9,127 nucleotides of DNA, taken from the NCBI GenBank assembly GCA_029219125.1, contig JAQXSU010000088.1, positions 1 to 9,127 on the forward strand, written 5' to 3'. Below are positions 1 to 5,085 of the stretch, one piece after another (the stretch's first letter is position 1; each line of letters starts with the position of its first letter). Source of the stretch: Bacillota bacterium. GTDB lineage: Bacteria; Bacillota; Clostridia; Peptostreptococcales; Anaerovoracaceae. The notes below the pieces were generated by a model, which searched no databases, was not told the origin of the DNA, and worked only from the letters and a program-made list of their open reading frames with translations. Position numbers and translations under genes: made by a program.

Positions 1-45
1 TCTTGTTTTCACGTTGGCCAGTCTTCTGTTCTTGCCTGCTCTCAT
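1..45 (-). CDS. Start of an operon gene cut by the window edge, probably kamC (MutS-related partner of KamB)
   Basis: Only the first 15 codons are visible, reading MRAGKNRRLANVKTR. The ATG (complement of CAT at 43-45) is preceded at good distance by a GGGAGAAG ribosome binding site, and the frame stays open to the edge. It follows kamB by 45 bases on the same strand. In known lysine-fermentation clusters the order kamA-kamB-kamC-kamD-kamE is common, and kamC encodes a MutS-related ATPase thought to help reactivate the B12-dependent lysine 5,6-aminomutase. The identification rests on position alone. The 15 residues show no diagnostic motif, so kamD or another gene is possible. Confidence 0.5.
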   Translation of the reverse strand, partial: MRAGKNRRLANVKTR

Positions 46-67
46 AAATCTTCTCCCTCAATTTCCC

Positions 68-83
68 GCCGCCCGAAAGCGGC
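68..83 (-). other. Intercistronic stem-loop between kamB and the next gene
   Basis: GCCGC (68-72) pairs with GCGGC (79-83) around a six-base loop. It lies between the kamB stop codon and the ribosome binding site of the next gene. No T-run follows on the transcribed strand, so it does not look like an intrinsic terminator. Similar stem-loops occupy the other gaps of this operon. Confidence 0.5.
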
Positions 84-90
84 TGTAGTT

Positions 91-1107
91 CTATTTCCTT
101 ACATCAATCAGCTGCATATCCGGGATTGCTTCCCGCATGGCGGCAATCAGTGCTTCGCTTTCAAAGGAATATCCCCGCGGTGACCACGGATTTACCGTGA
201 TGGCCGCCACTTCAATGTTCTTCAGCACGCTGACCCGGAATCCCTTCTTCCGCAGCTTCCCCCAGTCCATCGCGTTGATAAAGATCTTGGTCGGATCCTT
301 CAGTACAAACCGCACCTGCTTCAGCTTTTTCGGACTGATATCGCAGATCACGCTGTTTGTAAAAGCACCCGGAATATATACATACTCCGTTTCCGCATCA
401 ATCGCCTCATCAATAAACCGGCTTCCGCCCAGTCCTGTCTTCAGATCCAGCGCAACGGTTTTCTCTCCTTTTATGAGCAGAATCCTATCCTGGAACAGAT
501 TCTCCTCAATCTGCCTGCGTGCCGGAGAATTCTCCAGCTCGTCCAGACTGTAAAGGGACACCAGATGTGCTGTTTCCTCCACCACTTTTTTCATGTTTCT
601 GGAAAGAACGGCACCCGTTGATAAAATGATAGCATCGGATGTCTCCGGAGATGCGATGGCTTTCCGGTCGATGGCTCCGTCAATCAGAATCAGGTCACAA
701 CCATAGCCAAACAACTCTTCACAGACTCTCTTGGTATCCATGGCGGCCGGCGGACCGGCAATCTGTACGTACCCGCTGTCTGCAACCCTGCAGATGAGCA
801 GATCACCCATCGGCGTGGAATATCTGGTTTTTTTCAGAATCTCCATGCCTGCATCTGCCATGTCGTAAAGCTGCGTCGGCACGGTTACGATGGTGTCCTG
901 ATCCAGATAGATTCTCGGCTTTTCGGTTCCGGTGACCAGATCCTGGGTTTCTCCGTCACGCCCGATGGATGTGACTCCCAGCCGGATGCCTTCGTCCATG
1001 GCCTCTTCAATCAGATAATTGAGGGCTGTGGTCTTCCCGGCATTTTTCGCCATGCCTACAATGGACAAAGTCTTGTATTTCGTTGATAAATCGTATAGTA
1101 AACCCAT
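91..1107 (-). CDS. kamB: KamB-type P-loop protein of the lysine-fermentation operon (putative lysine 5,6-aminomutase reactivase subunit)
   Basis: This 338-residue protein has a P-loop near its N-terminus (GMAKNAGKTT, residues 18-27) and a Walker-B-like hydrophobic strand ending in Asp (DLILIDG, 138-144), so it is very probably a nucleotide-binding protein. There is no signal peptide or membrane segment, which suggests a cytosolic protein. The gene follows kamA directly on the same strand, the usual place of kamB in clostridial and fusobacterial lysine-fermentation clusters. KamB and KamC are thought to form a reactivating system for the adenosylcobalamin-dependent lysine 5,6-aminomutase, which loses its cofactor during turnover. 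That role is family knowledge and not visible here. The ATG is preceded by AAAAGGA about nine bases away. Arginine and other codon choices are less biased than in kamA and kdd, suggesting lower expression. The P-loop is clear; the KamB name rests on context plus remembered family resemblance. Confidence 0.75.
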   Translation of the reverse strand: MGLLYDLSTKYKTLSIVGMAKNAGKTTALNYLIEEAMDEGIRLGVTSIGRDGETQDLVTGTEKPRIYLDQDTIVTVPTQLYDMADAGMEILKKTRYSTPMGDLLICRVADSGYVQIAGPPAAMDTKRVCEELFGYGCDLILIDGAIDRKAIASPETSDAIILSTGAVLSRNMKKVVEETAHLVSLYSLDELENSPARRQIEENLFQDRILLIKGEKTVALDLKTGLGGSRFIDEAIDAETEYVYIPGAFTNSVICDISPKKLKQVRFVLKDPTKIFINAMDWGKLRKKGFRVSVLKNIEVAAITVNPWSPRGYSFESEALIAAMREAIPDMQLIDVRK

Positions 1108-1129
1108 CTGAAAAAATCCTTTTCATATC

Positions 1130-1155
1130 TGTGGGGAGGCAAAAGCCTCCCCGCA
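1130..1155 (-). other. Strong intercistronic stem-loop between kamA and kamB
   Basis: An 11-bp stem (1130-1140 with 1145-1155, including one G-T pair) closes a four-base loop around the core GGGGAGGC/GCCTCCCC. On the minus strand, the direction of the operon, no T-run follows directly. The T-run at 1159-1164 lies on the other side, so the element would look like a terminator only for plus-strand transcription. In the operon it more likely protects the kamA 3' end or lowers kamB expression. Confidence 0.65.
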
Positions 1156-1196
1156 GGTATTTTTTATATTACCCGGCAGTCCGGATGAGCTGCATC

Positions 1197-2459
1197 CTAG
1201 TGATGTTCGTTTCTCTGATGTCTCAGCAGGTTTGCAGGTTCCATAGACTTGATTTCCGGACCTTCGCCCAGAGCGGATACGCCCTGATACTTGTAGGTCT
1301 TCTTACCGGTGCAGTAGTCGCAGGTGCAAGGCAGATCCGGCAGCTGCGGTTCGGTGTAAGTGGTGATAACACCTTCGTAGTTTCTCAGGATTACCTTGTG
1401 CGGCGTCTGGGAAATTACGTACTGCGGCATTACCGGAGTCTTTCCGCCGCCTCCCGGTGCATCTACTACGAAAGTAGGTACAGCGTAGCCGGAAGTATGT
1501 CCTCTCAGACCTTCGATGATTTCGATACCCTTTGCAACAGAAGTTCTGAAGTGTTCGATACCGATGGACAGGTCGCAGATGTAGATGTAGTAAGGTCTTA
1601 CTCTGTTCTGAACCAGCTTCTGAACCAGTTCTCTCATGATGTGCTTGCAGTCGTTTACGCCTCTCAGCAGTACGGACTGGTTGCCCAGAGGAATACCTGC
1701 GTCAGCCAGCTTTCTCAGTGCTTCGCAAGCTTCCGGAGTCAGTTCCTTCGGATGGTTGAAGTGCGTATTCAGCCAGATCGGATGATATTTCTTCAGCATG
1801 TTTACCAGATTGTCAGTGATTCTCTGCGGCATTACAACCGGCGTTCTGGAACCGATTCTTACGATTTCAACATGCGGAATCTTTCTCAGTTCGCTGATGA
1901 TGTATTCCAGAGTTTCATCTTCTACGCACAGAGCGTCGCCGCCGGACAGCAGAACGTCACGAACAACCGGAGTTCTTCTGATGTAGTCCAGACATGCATC
2001 GATATCTTCTCTGGATCTTGCACCGTCAGTTTCGCCTGCCAGTCTTCTTCTGGTGCAGTGTCTGCAGTACATGGAGCACTGGTCAGTGATCAGGAATAAT
2101 ACTCTGTCAGGATATCTGTGAGTCAGACCAGGAGCCGGGGAGTCTGCGTCCTCGTGCAGAGGGTCAGCATCATCGGCATCGGATCTGTGCATTTCAGCCA
2201 GAGTCGGAACAGCCTGCATTCTTACCGGGTCTCTCGGATCATCCGGGTCCATCAGGGATGCATAGTACGGGGTGATGCCTACACGGAAGCCGCCCATAAC
2301 CTTTTCAATATCTGCTCTTTCCTGTTCGGTCAGATTCACAACCTGTGCGATATCCTCCACGGTGGATAATCTGTGCTCTACCTGCCAATGCCAGTCGTTC
2401 CACTGTTCATCGGTTACGTCCTTGAACAGAGGGATGTCTTTCCAATTTCTAATTGCCAT
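1197..2459 (-). CDS. kamA: Lysine 2,3-aminomutase
   Basis: KamA converts L-lysine to L-beta-lysine, the first step of lysine fermentation, as a radical SAM enzyme that also uses PLP. The 420-residue protein aligns end to end with the clostridial enzyme (416 residues), offset by about three. The radical SAM cluster motif CSMYCRHC places its cysteines at 128, 132 and 135. The PLP lysine is K340 in GGGGKTPVMP. The acidic residues that bind the substrate amine, D296 (CDLS) and D333 (VVDAPG), are present. The zinc ligands C271, C378, C380 and C383 are all kept. All catalytic features are therefore intact. The ATG has AAAGGAG six bases upstream. The gene sits between kdd-2 and kamB. Arginine is encoded mostly by AGA and codon use is narrow, as in kdd and kal, consistent with a highly expressed catabolic enzyme. 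Confidence 0.97.
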   Translation of the reverse strand: MAIRNWKDIPLFKDVTDEQWNDWHWQVEHRLSTVEDIAQVVNLTEQERADIEKVMGGFRVGITPYYASLMDPDDPRDPVRMQAVPTLAEMHRSDADDADPLHEDADSPAPGLTHRYPDRVLFLITDQCSMYCRHCTRRRLAGETDGARSREDIDACLDYIRRTPVVRDVLLSGGDALCVEDETLEYIISELRKIPHVEIVRIGSRTPVVMPQRITDNLVNMLKKYHPIWLNTHFNHPKELTPEACEALRKLADAGIPLGNQSVLLRGVNDCKHIMRELVQKLVQNRVRPYYIYICDLSIGIEHFRTSVAKGIEIIEGLRGHTSGYAVPTFVVDAPGGGGKTPVMPQYVISQTPHKVILRNYEGVITTYTEPQLPDLPCTCDYCTGKKTYKYQGVSALGEGPEIKSMEPANLLRHQRNEHH

Positions 2460-2485
2460 TGTGTTCTCCTTTTACACTTTATTTC

Positions 2486-2521
2486 AGACGGCGGGTGTGC
2501 CGGAAGGCATATCCGCCGTCT
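2486..2521 (-). other. Intercistronic stem-loop between kdd-2 and kamA
   Basis: AGACGGCGG (2486-2494) pairs with CCGCCGTCT (2513-2521). An inner GCC/GGC stem (2499-2501 with 2506-2508) closes a four-base loop. The bases between, GTGT and ATAT, would pair with G-U wobbles only in plus-strand RNA; in the minus-strand operon mRNA they form C-A mismatches. No T-run follows in the operon direction. It is probably an mRNA stability or processing element, not a terminator. Confidence 0.6.
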
Positions 2522-2550
2522 TTCCATCTTTCACTTATAGGTTCTGCTGA

Positions 2551-3585
2551 TTATGCGTACATTTCAGCAAACAGGTTTCTCAGACCTTCGTGCTCTCTCA
2601 GTTCCTGCAGCGTGATTTCTGCATGACCCTTGGTGTAGCCGTTTCCGATGATCATGTTTACGTCCTTGCCTACGCCTTCTGCACCCAGTGCAGCCTTGGT
2701 GAAGGAAGTAGCCATGGAGAAGAAGTAAACAACGCCTTCATCTTTGCAGGCCAGGATGGAAGCCATCTCGGTGTTTTCGATGTTTACGCAGTTGATAACC
2801 ACGTCAGCCAGCTGTCCGTCGGTTACTTCCATGATCTTGTTGTAAACGCCAACTGCATCAGTAGCATTTGCAACCATGTATACGTCTGCCAGATCCAGGT
2901 TCTTTGCTCTTGCTTCGGACTTCGGAGATCCTGCGATGCAGATTACCTTACCGGTTACGCCGGCTCTCTTCTTTGCTTCGTATAAGCAGAGCAGACCGGA
3001 CTTGCCGCCGCCGCCGATAACTACTACAGTCTGACCCGGCTTAACCAGCTTTGCAGTCTGTGCAGGTGCACCAGCTACGTCCAGAGCGGACAGAGCCAGA
3101 CCTTCCGGCATATCTTCCGGTAATTTTGCATAGATACCGGACTGGAACAGGATTGCTTTACCCTTGATATCAACCTGGTCGATTTCCGGTCTTACTTCCA
3201 GAATCTCATCGATTCTCAGCGGAGTCAGGGACAGGGAAACCAGAGTTGCGATCTTGTCACCGACCTTCAGGTCGCCAACATAATTTTCGCCGATCTGTTC
3301 TACGGTACCGATCAGCATACCGCCGGAACCGGTCCAAGGATTCTTATGCTTACCAGCTTTGGCAACGATGCCCAGCATGATTTCTTTAATCTTTTCGATA
3401 TCGCCGCCAGCTCTTCTTTCGATTTCGGTGAAAGATGCGGAGTCGATGTTTAAGGTTTTTACATCGATCAGCACTTCGTTGTCATAGATTTCATCCATGT
3501 TGTTGTCAACAACATCAGCTGGCTGCGGTAATACACCCTTTGGTGAAATTACACGGTGAGTTCCGTAAGGACATCCTTTTTTCAT
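2551..3585 (-). CDS. kdd: L-erythro-3,5-diaminohexanoate dehydrogenase, second copy
   Basis: Kdd catalyses NAD-dependent oxidative deamination of 3,5-diaminohexanoate to 5-amino-3-oxohexanoate, the step after the lysine 5,6-aminomutase. The 344-residue protein has a glycine-rich Rossmann loop (VVVIGGGGKSG, loop at 191-197) and the family segments HRVISPKGVLP (10-20), GKHKNPWTGSGG (78-89) and GNGYTKGHA near the C-terminus. It is about 75% identical to the neighbouring kdd-1 product by hand alignment, with one single-residue indel near residue 31 and most differences in surface-like positions. No frameshift or motif loss is seen, so both copies should be active. AGGAGG lies eight bases before the ATG. 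It is separated from kdd-1 by 146 bp and from kamA by 91 bp. I saw no convincing promoter of its own, so it probably reads through from kdd-1. Confidence 0.92.
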   Translation of the reverse strand: MKKGCPYGTHRVISPKGVLPQPADVVDNNMDEIYDNEVLIDVKTLNIDSASFTEIERRAGGDIEKIKEIMLGIVAKAGKHKNPWTGSGGMLIGTVEQIGENYVGDLKVGDKIATLVSLSLTPLRIDEILEVRPEIDQVDIKGKAILFQSGIYAKLPEDMPEGLALSALDVAGAPAQTAKLVKPGQTVVVIGGGGKSGLLCLYEAKKRAGVTGKVICIAGSPKSEARAKNLDLADVYMVANATDAVGVYNKIMEVTDGQLADVVINCVNIENTEMASILACKDEGVVYFFSMATSFTKAALGAEGVGKDVNMIIGNGYTKGHAEITLQELREHEGLRNLFAEMYA

Positions 3586-3731
3586 CTTAATTTCCTCCTG
3601 AAAAACTTTTTTCGTGCCGTACCCAATTCCGGCACATTTCTTTGCTATATCATCACGGCAGATCCCTGCATGCAGAAAACGTCCGCCGTGTCTGAAACAA
3701 ATGGTTTGCGGATTTTGTGAAAAAATCCGGA
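3586..3731 (-). other. 146-bp gap between the two kdd genes with three stem-loops
   Basis: Three inverted repeats are visible: CGGATTTT/AAAATCCG (3709-3716 with 3722-3729) right after the kdd-1 stop; CACGGC/GCCGTG (3654-3659 with 3685-3690) enclosing the palindrome CTGCATGCAG (3666-3675); and GTGCCG/CGGCAC (3614-3619 with 3630-3635). None is followed by a T-run in the operon direction. The gap ends with the kdd-2 ribosome binding site. No open frame or clear promoter was seen. Confidence 0.55.
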
Positions 3732-4769
3732 TTATGCGTACAGTTCTGCAAACAGCTTCATGATTCTTTCGTCGTCTCTCAGAACCTGCAGTGCCACATT
3801 GGCGTGACCCTTGGTGTAGCCGTTTCCGATGAGCATGTTCACATCCTTGCCGACACCTTCTGCACCCAGAGCTGCCTTGGTGAAGGAAGTAGCCATGGAG
3901 AAGAAGTATACCAGGCCGTTGTCCTTGCAGGCCAGGATGGAAGCCATTTCGGTGTTCGGAATGTTTACTACGTTGATAACTACGTCAGCCAGTTCACCTT
4001 CGGTTACTTCCATGATTTCGTTATACATTGCAACGGCATCGGTTGCGTTTACAACCAGATATTCGTCAGCACACTTTACGGACATAGCGCGGTTGATGGA
4101 CTTCTTGAAGCCGTCTACGCAGATAACCTTGCCGTTTACGCCAACCTGTCTCTTTGCCTGCCAGCAGCACAGGATACCGGACTTACCGCCGCCGCCCATT
4201 ACGACTACGGTGTCGCCAGGCTTGCAGATCTTGGCAGTCTGTGCAGGTGCGCCTGCTACATCCAGAACGGACAGAGCCAGTTCCTTCGGCATATCCTTCG
4301 GCAGAATGCCGTACAGACCGGACTGGAACAGGATTGCCTGCCCCTTTACGTCAACCTGGTCGATTTCCGGTCTTACTTCCTTGATCTCTTCGATCTTCAG
4401 CGGAGTCAGGGACAGAGATACCAGCGTTGCGATCTTATCGCCGACTCTCAGGTCTCCTTTGAAGTTCGGGCCGATGGCTGCAACCTTACCGATCAGCATG
4501 CCGCCGGAACCGGTCCAAGGGTTCTTATGCTTACCGGTGGTTTCCACGATGTTCATGATGATCTTCTTGATCTCTTCCACATCGCCGCCGGCTCTCTTTT
4601 CAATTTCTGTGAAGGAAGCGGAGTCAATGTTCAGGGTCTGCACATCGATCAGCACTTCGTTGTCGTAGATTTCCATGGTGTTGTCCAGCTTGTCAGCAGG
4701 CTGCGGCAGTACACCCTTTGGTTCGAGCACTCTGTGAGTTCCGTAGATATCACCTTTTTTAAATTCCAT
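3732..4769 (-). CDS. kdd: L-erythro-3,5-diaminohexanoate dehydrogenase, first copy
   Basis: This is the first gene of the operon and encodes 345 residues. The Rossmann loop GGGGKSG is at 192-198. Family blocks THRVLEPKGVLPQPAD (11-26), GKHKNPWTGSGG (79-90), ADVVINVVNIPNTE (261-274) and GNGYTKGHA (315-323) are present. The reaction is oxidative deamination of 3,5-diaminohexanoate with NAD to 5-amino-3-oxohexanoate and ammonia. The ATG is preceded by AAAGGAG. A sigma-54 promoter lies about 100 bp upstream. Codon use is strongly biased, as in kamA and kal. The N-terminal half of the sigma-54 activator encoded next door belongs to the same family, so this locus has three Kdd-fold domains. The two enzyme copies may be redundant, differ in cofactor or kinetic properties, or form mixed oligomers; the sequence does not decide. 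Confidence 0.93.
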   Translation of the reverse strand: MEFKKGDIYGTHRVLEPKGVLPQPADKLDNTMEIYDNEVLIDVQTLNIDSASFTEIEKRAGGDVEEIKKIIMNIVETTGKHKNPWTGSGGMLIGKVAAIGPNFKGDLRVGDKIATLVSLSLTPLKIEEIKEVRPEIDQVDVKGQAILFQSGLYGILPKDMPKELALSVLDVAGAPAQTAKICKPGDTVVVMGGGGKSGILCCWQAKRQVGVNGKVICVDGFKKSINRAMSVKCADEYLVVNATDAVAMYNEIMEVTEGELADVVINVVNIPNTEMASILACKDNGLVYFFSMATSFTKAALGAEGVGKDVNMLIGNGYTKGHANVALQVLRDDERIMKLFAELYA

Positions 4770-4865
4770 AATGTTTCTTCTCCTTTTACTATAATATTCC
4801 TTTGTATTTTTTCGGGAGTCCCGGGCTACCCGATTTACCCTCCTGCTCCCCGCATTATCTTATAA

Positions 4866-4881
4866 AGCAATAAATATGCCA
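4866..4881 (-). promoter_or_regulatory. Sigma-54 promoter of the kdd-kam operon
   Basis: On the minus strand this reads TGGCAT-N5-TTGCT, one base away from the TGGCAC-N5-TTGCW consensus. The invariant GG and GC doublets are separated by exactly 10 bp. It points at kdd-1 with a predicted start near 4855, giving a leader of about 85 bases. The sigma-54 activator gene lies just upstream and two candidate activator sites lie 100-160 bp upstream. Confidence 0.85.
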
Positions 4882-4976
4882 AAGATATCTTTCTCACTTC
4901 TCAAAATCGATTCGCAGTATTTTCAATCTATGCAGGGGTCTGTCCTTTTTTTAACAAGTAATTTTTATCCATTTTT

Positions 4977-4996
4977 TCGAACCGATTTCGTTTCAG
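4977..4996. promoter_or_regulatory. Candidate activator-binding dyad (site B) upstream of the kdd promoter
   Basis: TCGAACC-N6-GTTTCAG is an imperfect 7-6-7 dyad, the layout of TyrR boxes. It shares 14 of 20 bases with site A (centre 31 bp away, about three helical turns). Its GAACCGATTT (4979-4988) recurs exactly, in inverted orientation, in site C near kal. It lies about 130 bp upstream of the predicted transcription start, a usual distance for sigma-54 enhancer sites. Binding by the adjacent regulator is inference. Confidence 0.6.
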
Positions 4997-4998
4997 AC

Positions 4999-5037
4999 AA
5001 AAAAATAGCGAACACATTTCGGTTCGCTATCTTTTTT
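4999..5037. terminator. Bidirectional rho-independent terminator downstream of the sigma-54 regulator
   Basis: ATAGCGAAC (5005-5013) pairs perfectly with GTTCGCTAT (5022-5030) around an eight-base loop. An A-run precedes it (4999-5005) and a T-run follows (5032-5037), so in minus-strand RNA the stem is followed by a U-run. It lies about 55 bases past the regulator's stop codon and separates that transcript from the downstream kdd operon, which has its own promoter. Confidence 0.85.
5008..5027. promoter_or_regulatory. Candidate activator-binding dyad (site A), coincident with the terminator stem
   Basis: GCGAACA-N6-GGTTCGC matches site B at 14 of 20 positions, including ATTTCG across the centre. 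Its centre (5017.5) is also the centre of the regulator's terminator hairpin, so part of the symmetry can be explained by the terminator. The match to B in the unpaired loop bases is not explained that way. Confidence 0.45.
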
Positions 5038-5085
5038 CGTGTTTTTTGATGGATGGCGGCGGGTTTTTGATGCCGGATCTGCGCC

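Noticed and set aside
1083..2099. Long plus-strand open frame of 338 codons opposite kamA
   Set aside because: It lies antisense to an unmistakable kamA gene; its length comes from the strongly biased codon use of kamA, and its product shows no domain-like pattern.
2551..3585. kdd-2 as a decaying pseudogene copy
   Set aside because: The frame is intact and full length, with the cofactor loop, a strong ribosome binding site and strongly biased codon use.
3595..3619. CGGCACG on the minus strand before kdd-2 as a -24 element of another sigma-54 promoter
   Set aside because: No GC doublet follows at the required 10-bp distance; the bases there are an A/T run.
3717..4865. Plus-strand open frame of 382 codons opposite kdd-1
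   Set aside because: It is a mirror of kdd-1 codon bias. A similar shadow appears opposite kdd-2 and its sequence follows the enzyme's antisense.
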